Part shown: positions 1 through 9,899 of the stretch, piece by piece | Layout of the letters: each line of letters begins with the position of its first letter | How positions within the stretch are numbered: position 1 is the first letter of the stretch | Position numbers and translations under genes: made by a program | From: Trichobilharzia regenti | Taxonomy: Eukaryota > Platyhelminthes > Trematoda > Strigeidida > Schistosomatidae | Length of the DNA: 64,000 nt | NCBI GenBank assembly: GCA_944472135.2 | Contig: CALYDD020000402.1 | Span: 1 to 64,000 of the forward strand | Direction of reading: 5' to 3' | The notes under the pieces: generated by a model | The model's database searches: none | Told to the model about the DNA's origin: nothing | What the model saw: only the letters and a program-made list of their open reading frames with translations

Positions 1-980
1 GTATTACTTCCAGTAGGTTTAAGACGGTTATATGCTGCCTCTGAGATTATTCCGCTTTTTCTCAGTTCCTTAAGCGTGTTGGTTAACTGCTTTTCAGCCT
101 TTCCGTCCAGATCTATTGGGTTCATAAGGTTTTGGAACTTAGTTTCATCATTTAGAAGCGAATTCATTTTGTCTACATAATCACACTTATTCATCAATAC
201 TACTCCGTCTCCTTTATCAGGTCTACTGATTATAATGCTTTCATCGTTCCTTAACTTTCTTAGGGCTTCTCGATGCTGTTTAGTCAGTAAACTCTTACTA
301 GAATGACTATTGTTTTTATACTGTTGACAGCTGTCGACTAGTGTTGTTTTGAACCTAGCGACTTCATCGTCTGATGTCGGGGTTAAATCTTTCGTTTGTA
401 GGAGGAAGTTTTCAAACTGGATGTTGGTATCGAGTTGGTTGACCTTATACCCTTGGTCACAAAATCTAGGACCCAATGATAATGCTTCTAACTGTAATTT
501 ATCTAATGTTACACTTGAAAAATTATGGACATACCGATACGGGTCTGAAGGGAATGAAGGGGAATCCTTTTCAGGATTTTGACTGTCTAATGATTTGACA
601 AGTTTCGTTTTCCTTTTCTCTGCTCTATTTTGACTAACACTGTCGACATACTCAATGAAATCAAATAATAAATCCTGAGGAAGTTCATCGACTGCATATT
701 TCTTCTGTGATAAATTTCTTTCTATATCCGAAATGTACATTTTTAAAGAGTCCAATTGGTTAAGTGCATAACGTTTCAGTGATCGGGAATTTGGATAAAC
801 TTTATTACGACGAAGAGATTTCCAATAAATTTTAGGATATCGATTATTATTTAAACAGTCATTTATAAAATCTAAACAAGTTTTCGCTTCCGTGAATCTG
901 GCATTATACTTCAAGTACTCATTGAGTGCCTTTAATGCACTGGGATCCACACGTGATTTCAAATCTTTAAATATTCCCAT
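1..980 (-). pseudogene. Penelope-like element family 1, N-terminal part of ORF (cut by window edge)
   Basis: Read on the minus strand, an ATG at 980 opens the same N-terminal sequence as the intact PLE at 4045 (starts MGIFKDLKSR). It stays open through the conserved DKG region to the window edge, where it matches the intact copy up to about base 5027. It is the left arm of the palindrome centred near 2509, so a full minus-strand PLE probably continues beyond base 1. The N-terminal region upstream of the reverse transcriptase (RT) is typical of Penelope proteins. It may be intact rather than a pseudogene; only the window edge truncates it here. Confidence 0.85.
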
Positions 981-1398
981 TTATAATATTAGAACAAGAC
1001 ATATAAGCGAACAATATTGTTTTCAATTAGATCTTCTTCAGGCTTTACTCTAATTTACATAGACTTATATATATAAAATTTTAACCAATGACGGTGATTT
1101 AGTGGATCAAATAATAATAGTAATCATAATAATACATAATAATAATAATAGTAATAATAATGTGGTAAATGTTTTGAACGAAGTTAATAGCGATGATTAT
1201 AATAATAACAAAATATTGTTAATAAGGCTTATATAGGTGATAAGAATAACAAAGTTAGTATATGCATATATGTAGACAATTCAATAAATAAATAAATTAG
1301 GTCAAATCAAATGGAACGATAATCAGAGTTTAAATAAATATCATAAAAGTACGAAGGAGAGGGATGATAAGAAAGGGTGGGAGGGTTTTGAATAGAAT
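981..1398 (-). promoter_or_regulatory. PLE family 1 pseudo-LTR joint: 3' UTR of one copy fused to leader of the next
   Basis: Mirror image of 3621-4044. It holds the AT-rich 3' UTR of the truncated copy (1399-2497) and the leader of the copy starting at 980, with TAA/TTA microsatellite around 1120-1165. The hammerhead-like core described for the plus copy is present on the minus strand at about 1000-1050 (CTGAAGA core at 1035-1041). Confidence 0.7.
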
Positions 1399-2497
1399 TC
1401 ACCTAGGCCAAGGGAGAGACAAAGGTAGAACAAATTTCTTTTGTATACAAAGACTAGGATTGTTCTCTCGAATTCCCATAGCTTCGGCTAAGTGTAAAAG
1501 TCGGGTTCTGATTCCGTTCGAAAGGCTTGATGGAATGCGGTAAATAACTTTGAAAGCACTATTTTTGTCCACTTGGTGACCACTATCAATCAAATGTGCC
1601 AAAATAGAACTTCGTATGGACTTTATTTGACCTTTTCCGAACCATGAAGGAAGATGCTCATTAATGCGTTTGTTAAGCTGCCTAGTTGTTCGGCCTATAT
1701 AGCTTTCTCCACAGGAGCAACTAAATTTATAAATACACATGGAAGTGGCACAACTCGGTAACTTATCTTTCACTTGAGCAATCAAAATTGGCCGGCTGGA
1801 AAATGACAAACAGAGGGTGGCGGCAGTATAAGTCCGTTTTATCGCTCTCGATAATCTCTGATGTAAGACTTCACTAGCCACGTCCCCATTAAATTGCAGT
1901 TTGATGAACAGTTGTTTCTTTTTAACTGTTATCGGTTTCTCTTTATTGTACTTCGCATTCATGTGTCTCCTGACAAATCTACTAGGATAACCCATTTGGA
2001 CTAACGTATTTTGGATGTATCCTAGCTCATTCTCTAGAGAGTCATCTGTACAGATGCGTCTTGCTCTATTCGTCAGGTATCTGACCAAATTGATTTTGTA
2101 ACGGATTGGTACATAATTGAGGAAATGTGTATATTGTCCTACAGATGTAGGTTTTCTATAGACATCTCTCTTTAGTGAACCATCCTCTCTTCTGCTCAAT
2201 TGGACGTCAAGAAAATGTAGTCCACCATCATATTCTTCTTCACAAGTGAAGATAAGCGATGGATGTGCATCGTTAAACTTTTTTAACATTTCATTCTTGT
2301 CAGCTTTCACATCAAGAATAATAAAGGTATCATCAACATAACGAAAATAAGAATCAGCTTTTTCTATTACTTTTTTCAATGGACCATTTTCAATCTTGGC
2401 AAGAAAGAAATCTGCTAAAATTGGCCCCAACGGAGAACCCATGGCAATACCGTCGATTTGCCTGTAGTAAAGGTTGTTAAATATGAAATGTACATTC
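1399..2497 (-). pseudogene. 5'-truncated PLE family 1 copy (RT C-terminal half plus GIY-YIG)
   Basis: The minus-strand ORF encodes RT motif B (GSPLGP), the catalytic YVDD motif and the C-terminal GIY-YIG-type endonuclease region (IYKF...YIG), with the same C-terminus as the intact 810-aa protein. It begins at the equivalent of about residue 445 of that protein, so the N-terminal domain, DKG motif and RT motif A are missing. The truncation point is exactly the one seen in the plus copy starting at 2522, and the two face each other across a 24-bp spacer. Few differences from the plus copy are visible, for example Tyr for Cys in the LVRxLTNRA stretch. Confidence 0.88.
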
Positions 2498-2521
2498 TTA
2501 GTACTATGTACTATGTACTAT
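2498..2521. repeat. Palindrome spacer, three tandem copies of a 7-mer
   Basis: The 24 bases between the two mirror-image truncated PLE copies are a short lead followed by TACTATG repeated three times. The same 7-mer occurs once at the corresponding internal position of the intact PLE (about 5373-5379), so the spacer looks like slippage or repeated priming at the truncation site. Confidence 0.8.
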
Positions 2522-3620
2522 GAATGTACATTTCATATTTAACAACCTTTACTACAGGCAAATCGACGGTATTGCCATGGGTTCTCCGTTGGGGCCAATT
2601 TTAGCAGATTTCTTTCTTGCCAAGATTGAAAATGGTCCATTGAAAAAAGTAATAGAAAAAGCTGATTCTTATTTTCGTTATGTTGATGATACCTTTATTA
2701 TTCTTGATGTGAAAGCTGACAAGAATGAAATGTTAAAAAAGTTTAACGATGCACATCCATCGCTTATCTTCACTTGTGAAGAAGAATATGATGGTGGACT
2801 ACATTTTCTTGACGTCCAATTGAGCAGAAGAGAGGATGGTTCACTAAAGAGAGATGTCTATAGAAAACCTACATCTGTAGGACAATATACACATTTCCTC
2901 AATTATGTACCAATCCGTTACAAAATCAATTTGGTCAGATGCCTGACGAATAGAGCAAGACGCATCTGTACAGATGACTCTCTAGAGAATGAGCTAGGAT
3001 ACATCCAAAATACGTTAGTCCAAATGGGTTATCCTAGTAGATTTGTCAGGAGACACATGAATGCGAAGTACAATAAAGAGAAACCGATAACAGTTAAAAA
3101 GAAACAACTGTTCATCAAACTGCAATTTAATGGGGACGTGGCTAGTGAAGTCTTACATCAGAGATTATCGAGAGCGATAAAACGGACTTATACTGCCGCC
3201 ACCCTCTGTTTGTCATTTTCCAGCCGGCCAATTTTGATTGCTCAAGTGAAAGATAAGTTACCGAGTTGTGCCACTTCCATGTGTATTTATAAATTTAGTT
3301 GCTCCTGTGGAGAAAGCTATATAGGCCGAACAACTAGGCAGCTTAACAAACGCATTAATGAGCATCTTCCTTCATGGTTCGGAAAAGGTCAAATAAAGTC
3401 CATACGAAGTTCTATTTTGGCACATTTGATTGATAGTGGTCACCAAGTGGACAAAAATAGTGCTTTCAAAGTTATTTACCGCATTCCATCAAGCCTTTCG
3501 AACGGAATCAGAACCCGACTTTTACACTTAGCCGAAGCTATGGGAATTCGAGAGAACAATCCTAGTCTTTGTATACAAAAGAAATTTGTTCTACCTTTGT
3601 CTCTCCCTTGGCCTAGGTGA
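2522..3620 (+). pseudogene. 5'-truncated PLE family 1 ORF (pseudo-LTR copy)
   Basis: Open frame from the truncation point to the stop at 3620 with RT motif B, YVDD and the GIY-YIG region. It is nearly identical to residues 445-810 of the full protein at 4045-6477 (one visible change is Asn for Ser in the FLxYVP stretch). It lacks the N-terminal half and cannot encode a complete RT. Confidence 0.88.
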
Positions 3621-3974
3621 ATTCTATTCAAAACCCTCCCACCCTTTCTTATCATCCCTCTCCTTCGTACTTTTATGATATTTATTTAAACTCTGATTAT
3701 CGTTCCATTTGATTTGACCTAATTTATTTATTTATTGAATTGTCTACATATATGCATATACTAACTTTGTTATTCTTATCACCTATATAAGCCTTATTAA
3801 CAATATTTTGTTATTATTATAATCATCGCTATTAACTTCGTTCAAAACATTTACCACATTATTATTACTATTATTATTATTTGTTATTATTATTATTATG
3901 ATTACTATTATTATTTGATCCACTAAATCACCGTCATTGGTTAAAATTTTATATATATAAGTCTATGTAAATTA

Positions 3975-4025
3975 GAGTAAAGCCTGAAGAAGATCTAATT
4001 GAAAACAATATTGTTCGCTTATATG
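3975..4025 (+). ncRNA. Hammerhead-ribozyme-like motif in PLE family 1 leader
   Basis: Hand fold. A CTGAAGA core (3984-3990) fits CUGANGA. GAAA at 4001-4004 is followed by a self-complementary helix III (ACAAT/ATTGT, 4005-4014) and the expected U-C before a cleavage position after 4016. Helix I can form between AAGC (3980-3983) and GCTT (4017-4020). Helix II (AGATCTAATT) is weak, at best two pairs. Hammerhead motifs in pseudo-LTRs of Penelope-like elements are established. The fit here is inference and activity is unknown. Confidence 0.55.
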
Positions 4026-4044
4026 TCTTGTTCTAATATTATAA

Positions 4045-6477
4045 ATGGGAATATTTAAAGATTTGAAATCACGTGTGGATCCCAGTGCATTAAAGGCACT
4101 CAATGAGTACTTGAAGTATAATGCCAGACTCACGGAAGCGAAAACTTGTTTAGATTTTATAAATGACTGTTTAAATAATAATCGATATCCTAAAATTTAT
4201 TGGAAATCTCTTCGTCGTAATAAAGTTTATCCAAATTCCCGATCACTGAAACGTTATGCACTTAACCAATTGGACTCTTTAAAAATGTACATTTCGGATA
4301 TAGAAAGAAATTTATCACAGAAGAAATATGCAGTCGATGAACTTCCTCAGGATTTATTATTTGATTTCATTGAGTATGTCGACAGTGTTAGTCAAAATAG
4401 AGCAGAGAAAAGGAAAACGAAACTTGTCAAATCATTAGACAGTCAAAATCCTGAAAAGGATTCCCCTTCATTCCCTTCAGACCCGTATCGGTATGTCCAT
4501 AATTTTTCAAGTGTAACACTAGATAAATTACAGTTAGAAGCATTATCATTGGGTCCTAGATTTTGTGACCAAGGGTATAAGGTCAACCAACTCGATACCA
4601 ACATCCAGTTTGAAAACTTCCTCCTACAAACGAAAGATTTAACCCCAACATCAGACGATGAAGTCGCTAGGTTCAAAACAACACTAGTCGACAGCTGTCA
4701 ACAGTATAAAAACAATAGTCATTCTAGTAAGAGTTTACTGACTAAACAGCATCGAGAAGCCCTAAGAAAGTTAAGGAACGATGAAAGCATTATAATCAGT
4801 AGACCTGATAAAGGAGACGGAGTAGTATTGATGAATAAGTGTGATTATGTAGACAAAATGAATTCGCTTCTAAATGATGAAACGAAGTTCCAAAACCTTA
4901 TGAACCCAATAGATCTGGACGGAAAGGCTGAAAAGCAGTTAACCAACACGCTTAAGGAACTGAGAAAAAGCGGAATAATCTCAGAGGCAGCATATAACCG
5001 TCTTAAACCTACTGGAAGTAATACTTCACGTCTGTACGGTCTGCCCAAAATACATAAACCAGGACTTCCTCTTCGTCCAGTCCTGGATATGTCAAACTCT
5101 ACCTACCATGGAGTGGCAAAGTGGCTAGGTGAACTCCTCCAACCATTACACAAGTTGGTAGTAAATCATAGTGTTAAAGATGTTTTTGAATTTATTGCTA
5201 ACGTGGATGATATTAATGTAAATGGAAAGCAAATGCTTTCCCTCGATGTAGCATCACTGTTTACCAATGTACCACTTATGGAGACTGTGGAATTCATATG
5301 CCAACAGATACTAGAAAAACAGATCGACATCGGAATACCGGTTAGTAGTCTGAAAGAGTTGCTTTTAAGATGTACTATGAATGTACATTTCATATTTAAC
5401 AACCTTTACTACAGGCAAATCGACGGTATTGCCATGGGTTCTCCGTTGGGGCCAATTTTAGCAGATTTCTTTCTTGCCAAGATTGAAAATGGTCCATTGA
5501 AAAAAGTAATAGAAAAAGCTGATTCTTATTTTCGTTATGTTGATGATACCTTTATTATTCTTGATGTGAAAGCTGACAAGAATGAAATGTTAAAAAAGTT
5601 TAACGATGCACATCCATCGCTTATCTTCACTTGTGAAGAAGAATATGATGGTGGACTACATTTTCTTGACGTCCAATTGAGCAGAAGAGAGGATGGTTCA
5701 CTAAAGAGAGATGTCTATAGAAAACCTACATCTGTAGGACAATATACACATTTCCTCAGTTATGTACCAATCCGTTACAAAATCAATTTGGTCAGATGCC
5801 TGACGAATAGAGCAAGACGCATCTGTACAGATGACTCTCTAGAGAATGAGCTAGGATACATCCAAAATACGTTAGTCCAAATGGGTTATCCTAGTAGATT
5901 TGTCAGGAGACACATGAATGCGAAGTACAATAAAGAGAAACCGATAACAGTTAAAAAGAAACAACTGTTCATCAAACTGCAATTTAATGGGGACGTGGCT
6001 AGTGAAGTCTTACATCAGAGATTATCGAGAGCGATAAAACGGACTTATACTGCCGCCACCCTCTGTTTGTCATTTTCCAGCCGGCCAATTTTGATTGCTC
6101 AAGTGAAAGATAAGTTACCGAGTTGTGCCACTTCCATGTGTATTTATAAATTTAGTTGCTCCTGTGGAGAAAGCTATATAGGCCGAACAACTAGGCAGCT
6201 TAACAAACGCATTAATGAGCATCTTCCTTCATGGTTCGGAAAAGGTCAAATAAAGTCCATACGAAGTTCTATTTTGGCACATTTGATTGATAGTGGTCAC
6301 CAAGTGGACAAAAATAGTGCTTTCAAAGTTATTTACCGCATTCCATCAAGCCTTTCGAACGGAATCAGAACCCGACTTTTACACTTAGCCGAAGCTATGG
6401 GAATTCGAGAGAACAATCCTAGTCTTTGTATACAAAAGAAATTTGTTCTACCTTTGTCTCTCCCTTGGCCTAGGTGA
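4045..6477 (+). CDS. Intact Penelope-like element protein, RT plus GIY-YIG endonuclease (family 1)
   Basis: An 810-aa uninterrupted ORF, a usual length for a complete PLE protein. Visible in order: N-terminal region with the Penelope DKG motif (residues 255-257), RT with TGSxxxRLYGLPKIHK (323-338), motif A Asp401 (LSLDVASLF), motif B GSPLGP (465-470), catalytic YVDD (498-501), the FLDV and RKPT motifs, and the C-terminal GIY-YIG-type region (IYKF at 700-703, YIG at 711-713, conserved Glu782). The protein would copy its own RNA and nick target DNA. The start is the first ATG after the pseudo-LTR and equals the start in the inverted copy. No nonsense codon or frameshift is seen, so it may be young or active. 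It closely resembles the schistosome PLEs, but I assign no family name. Confidence 0.92.
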   Translation: MGIFKDLKSRVDPSALKALNEYLKYNARLTEAKTCLDFINDCLNNNRYPKIYWKSLRRNKVYPNSRSLKRYALNQLDSLKMYISDIERNLSQKKYAVDELPQDLLFDFIEYVDSVSQNRAEKRKTKLVKSLDSQNPEKDSPSFPSDPYRYVHNFSSVTLDKLQLEALSLGPRFCDQGYKVNQLDTNIQFENFLLQTKDLTPTSDDEVARFKTTLVDSCQQYKNNSHSSKSLLTKQHREALRKLRNDESIIISRPDKGDGVVLMNKCDYVDKMNSLLNDETKFQNLMNPIDLDGKAEKQLTNTLKELRKSGIISEAAYNRLKPTGSNTSRLYGLPKIHKPGLPLRPVLDMSNSTYHGVAKWLGELLQPLHKLVVNHSVKDVFEFIANVDDINVNGKQMLSLDVASLFTNVPLMETVEFICQQILEKQIDIGIPVSSLKELLLRCTMNVHFIFNNLYYRQIDGIAMGSPLGPILADFFLAKIENGPLKKVIEKADSYFRYVDDTFIILDVKADKNEMLKKFNDAHPSLIFTCEEEYDGGLHFLDVQLSRREDGSLKRDVYRKPTSVGQYTHFLSYVPIRYKINLVRCLTNRARRICTDDSLENELGYIQNTLVQMGYPSRFVRRHMNAKYNKEKPITVKKKQLFIKLQFNGDVASEVLHQRLSRAIKRTYTAATLCLSFSSRPILIAQVKDKLPSCATSMCIYKFSCSCGESYIGRTTRQLNKRINEHLPSWFGKGQIKSIRSSILAHLIDSGHQVDKNSAFKVIYRIPSSLSNGIRTRLLHLAEAMGIRENNPSLCIQKKFVLPLSLPWPR

Positions 6478-6886
6478 ATTCTATTCAAAACCCTCCCACC
6501 CTTTCTTATCATCCCTCTCCTTCGTACTTTTATGATATTTATTTAAACTCTGATTATCGTTCCATTTGATTTGACCTAATTTATTTATTTATTGAATTGT
6601 CTACATATATGCATATACTAACTTTGTTATTCTTATCACCTATATAAGCCTTATTAACAATATTTTGTTATTATTATAATCATCGCTATTAACTTCGTTC
6701 AAAACATTTACCACATTATTATTACTATTATTATTATTTGTATTATTATTATGATTACTATTATTATTTGATCCACTAAATCACCGTCATTGGTTAAAAT
6801 TTTATATATATAAGTCTATGTAAATTAGAGTAAAGCCTGAAGAAGATCTAATTGAAAACAATATTGTTCGCTTATATGTCTTGTTC
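6478..6886 (+). repeat. 3' UTR and downstream pseudo-LTR end of PLE family 1
   Basis: Repeats 3621-4033 nearly base for base, including the ATT microsatellite and the hammerhead-like core (CTGAAGA at 6837-6843, GAAA at 6854-6857). Identity with the upstream joint stops after the shared TCTTGTTC at 6886, which marks the element boundary. Confidence 0.8.
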
Positions 6887-7205
6887 GAATAACTTCAAGC
6901 TTTATTTTTTCCCAAGTATTTTTAATCCATCCAAAACTTACTTGGTTTTTTTGTTAATGCGAAGACAATATTCGTATATTTCATGACGTGCTCCATTGAG
7001 TGACTGGTTATCATATTGTTCCCACAGACCTAAGACAAAAACGCCATCAACAATGTAACTTAACCATGAACCAAATTTATGAAATTTAAATAATGCTTAC
7101 CCATGACTGTATATGTGGTGTGTCCTACACAAGTAGGTAGAATGTGTATTATATCAAAACATTATTATTAATTATGATTGCTAATCGTATATGTAATTTA
7201 TCATA
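6887..7205. other. AT-rich flank, nothing recognised
   Basis: Unique sequence between the end of the PLE and the unidentified ORF. I see no repeat structure or conserved motif. Confidence 0.5.
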
Positions 7206-8459
7206 TTGATGATGCCTGTAAACTGGCGTCTCTCATGTACAAAATCAGAATATACTATTATTATTATTAATAGGCTACATAAAAGTGGATATCGAGAAGG
7301 CTCCATGATGTCTAGTAATGCATATAGACCTAGTGAGTGTAACAGCTTTCGTGGTACATCCTCAACAGATAAGTTACAAGATACAAGACAAACACGGTTG
7401 TGTTTTACACGTTTGCAGGAAGTTCATACAATGATGAACTGTGAATTAGTGAGGAAGTTTAGTGATAAGCTAAATGTGAAATCAAGGTCTGACTCTGAAT
7501 TGTGTGACGATAACGGTGTGGTCAAGAAGTCTGTAGTTGCAACTGTCAAGCCAGTGTTGAATGGAGTCTCACAGAGGAGAGTTACAGTCTCGGAGGACAG
7601 TTCTGACTCCGCCAGTTTACAAGGTATTACTAGTCGGAGTGAAGATATAAAACCTTTAAGGATTTGTGAGGAGGAACCAAAATTGTCTACTTCCGTCATT
7701 AAAGAGTTTGAAAATGATGAAATTGACGGTAAAGTGAATATTCGTGATAATGATCATGATACTTCATATTTGTCTTTGGTTGATCATGATGAGATGAGGG
7801 ATATGCCTACTACTGCTAAGTTGAACAAAGGTTCTGTACAACTTGAACGTGAAGTAGAATTTAAGGCAGATGCAGTTGTAGTAGATATGGATATTTGTGA
7901 GACCGTCAGTGTAATTGATCGGCGTGTAGCCCACCTATCATCAGATGATAGTGCTAAACCCGAACTAGTAGTGAAAGACAGCAGTGGTGGTAATCTTGCA
8001 GTTAGACAACTATCTGAAAGCCGAACAACAACAGCTTCTGATCCACCGCTAACTTCATCAACTGGTATCAATCAGTCGTCGTTGGTGTTGTCATCCACAA
8101 TGAGAAGGACGCCCATCGACTCAAGTATCTTGTGCAATGACTATGATCGTATTGGTGCACCTGAAGAGACGAAAGATGCTGGTCAGTTTAGTCAGGATAA
8201 GCCAAGTGTAAAGGAGAGAGTTATTGTTAAATTGACTTGCACGAATAAAGGCATTTCTAGTTTCAAGTTACTATTTGAATGCTATTATCTTCGGTGTAAA
8301 TTACTCTGTACCCAAGCTTGGTTGATCAGATATGTCGTGTGTTTGTTCGTCATCTTTATTCTACGATACGATGACATGAGCGTGTTACCATTCAGATTTG
8401 AGGATATAGCTGATAGAAGGAAGTCAGCAAATGAACTCTGCAACGATTTTCCAACCTAG
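7206..8459 (+). CDS. Unidentified 417-codon ORF, possibly one large exon of a host gene
   Basis: Not recognised. The frame stays open for 417 codons in AT-rich DNA, which is unlikely by chance. The middle (about residues 70-350) is rich in Ser, Asp, Glu and Val with scattered basic residues and no obvious fold, as in a disordered regulatory or scaffold protein. The last 70 residues switch to hydrophobic and aromatic composition, which would suit read-through of an intron. A good splice acceptor (pyrimidine-rich stretch then GCAG) ends at about 7417, so the real exon may start there rather than at the first ATG. The C-terminus abuts the first hairpin repeat at 8464. It could be a single exon of a larger gene or a remnant; no RT, transposase or enzyme motif is visible. 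Confidence 0.45.
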   Translation: MMMPVNWRLSCTKSEYTIIIINRLHKSGYREGSMMSSNAYRPSECNSFRGTSSTDKLQDTRQTRLCFTRLQEVHTMMNCELVRKFSDKLNVKSRSDSELCDDNGVVKKSVVATVKPVLNGVSQRRVTVSEDSSDSASLQGITSRSEDIKPLRICEEEPKLSTSVIKEFENDEIDGKVNIRDNDHDTSYLSLVDHDEMRDMPTTAKLNKGSVQLEREVEFKADAVVVDMDICETVSVIDRRVAHLSSDDSAKPELVVKDSSGGNLAVRQLSESRTTTASDPPLTSSTGINQSSLVLSSTMRRTPIDSSILCNDYDRIGAPEETKDAGQFSQDKPSVKERVIVKLTCTNKGISSFKLLFECYYLRCKLLCTQAWLIRYVVCLFVIFILRYDDMSVLPFRFEDIADRRKSANELCNDFPT

Positions 8460-8463
8460 GCAG

Positions 8464-8523
8464 TCAACCTGAGAAGGGTTGTAGGCGTACTGCTGTAAGT
8501 CCTACAATTCTTCAAGGGTAGTA
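8464..8523 (+). repeat. Hairpin repeat, copy 1
   Basis: About 57 bases that fold as an imperfect hairpin: GAAGggTTGTAGG pairs with CCTACAAttCTTC around a 15-base loop containing TACTGCTGTAAG. Two more copies follow at 8657 and 8928. Confidence 0.6.
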
Positions 8524-8656
8524 TGTCGAAGTTCAGCCCAACGTGCTTGTAGTGTTATTATGTACATACGTTCATGTTGTATATACTGAATCGGTATCAT
8601 CTCTCATCTATCTGTTGATAATTTTGTTTCTTTCTGGACGACTTCCACTTATATCA

Positions 8657-8717
8657 TCAACCTGAGAAGGAATGTAGGCGTACTGCTGTAAGTCCTACAG
8701 TTCTTCAAGGGTAGTTT
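8657..8717 (+). repeat. Hairpin repeat, copy 2
   Basis: Same unit as at 8464 with changes near the stem base. The TGTAGG/CCTACA stem and the loop are kept. Confidence 0.6.
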
Positions 8718-8927
8718 GTCATGCCAGAATCCACAACATTTGATGTATTGATTGTACATATGTTGATCGTGCCTGTAAAAATGGCATGCATTTTCATGTA
8801 AATTTCTGTTTATATGAAAATAAATTATTATTATTATTATTGTTTGTGTTAAATAATTGTGTTAGTTCCAATTATTGTAATTGTTGGTTAATCTTGATTG
8901 TGTCTGGACATTCTAAGACTTACAATC

Positions 8928-8984
8928 GTCAACCTTGGAAGGGTTGCAGGCGTACTGGTGTAAGTCCTGCGATTCTTCAAAGGA
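8928..8984 (+). repeat. Hairpin repeat, copy 3 with compensatory stem change
   Basis: The stem reads GCAGG/CCTGC here instead of GTAGG/CCTAC, a paired T-to-C and A-to-G change that preserves base pairing. The loop differs by one base. This suggests selection or a mobile source for a folded RNA. Confidence 0.6.
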
Positions 8985-9678
8985 ATTCCATCGAAACACA
9001 ATCTGCGGGTTTGTGTGTACTTTTTGTATATATGTGTGGTGTGTCATATCAATTGGTGTTTTTCGGATTCACTGTGTTTACTCGTTGTTTTCGTACCTTG
9101 TTTTTATTGCGTAATCTTGTTAAAATTTTCATAATGATTGCTTCTGAAGTTGTTTCTAGTCTTCTACATCCGTGAATGAATTGATTGATGTTAAAGACAG
9201 CAGATGGGTCGTATACGCCGGGGAGGCTTTCGCTGAGAATGAAATCCATACAGGAATAATTGTTAGCTGTGGTCCCACACGCCGGAGAGCGAGAGTGTGG
9301 ACGATTGAGGCTTGCATACGTCACCGTTACTAGAACTGAGGCAAAATGAGTGACAAGCGATTGTAGTGATAATTGGTTGTGAGTAGATAATAGGATGTGC
9401 GAAGAGTATCATAAGGTGCCGCTATGGTCACGTTGCATTCTGCAAGAGTCATTCTAGCAAGTGGCGATTGTGTTGAGAGATGTCAAGAGGATACCTTTAA
9501 CTGGAAGGCGCAGGTTGTTGATGTGTGAGATTGTGCTGTGGGTATCCTTGTGGTGTGTTGGCTTTTCTGTTTGTTTTCGATTTCAGCTCTGTCCGTGTGA
9601 CCCAGGTTCTCGCAATGGCATCCAAGTAAACGTGTATTGGTCGTGATGGAAAAAGGGATATATCCCTTTTTTGCCGGG
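8985..9678. other. Unassigned region with a short palindrome
   Basis: Small ORFs here show no family motif. A palindrome (AAAGGGATATATCCCTTT) lies at about 9653-9671, followed by a purine-rich TTGCCGGGGAG run directly before a TGTTATTG start. This resembles a polypurine tract followed by an LTR. A similar CGCCGGGGAGG occurs near 9209. Confidence 0.35.
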
Positions 9679-9899
9679 GAGTGTTATTGTAGTTGAAGAT
9701 TGAACGATCAATTCATGGTTGTTTGCCCAAAACCAACTTCCCCAATTTTCGCTGAGGCATCAATACACCAGTCATCGTCTCATCGGTCGTTGTTCAGAAA
9801 GGAGTCAGGACAAAAACGTCAGAAGCAATATTGTGATTTATTATTGTAATATTTGTTCACAGACCTTAGTTGTAACATTGTTTATATGTTGGTGTTACA
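9679..9899 (+). repeat. Possible LTR fragment or solo LTR
   Basis: Starts with TGTTATTG after a purine-rich tract and could end at the TTACA near 9899 (TG...CA), with an AATAAAG just beyond. No partner LTR, primer-binding site or coding region is visible, so this is a weak call. It could equally be chance in host intergenic DNA. Confidence 0.25.

Larger units (their letters stand above)
2512..4033 (+). repeat. Upstream pseudo-LTR of PLE family 1 (5'-truncated tandem copy)
   Basis: About 1.5 kb that recurs downstream at about 5370-6886. It comprises the C-terminal ORF half, 3' UTR and leader up to the hammerhead-like fold. Such a partial copy placed head-to-tail before a full copy is what is called a pseudo-LTR in Penelope elements. 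Confidence 0.8.
1..5027. repeat. PLE family 1 palindrome (about 2.5-kb arms, 24-bp spacer)
   Basis: The reverse complement of bases 1-2497 matches 2522 to about 5027 almost without gaps: truncated PLE, joint, then start of a full PLE in each direction. The arms must continue to the left of the window. Penelope elements are known to occur as tandem and inverted arrays with partial copies; the unusual part is the identical truncation point and very short spacer. Confidence 0.9.
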
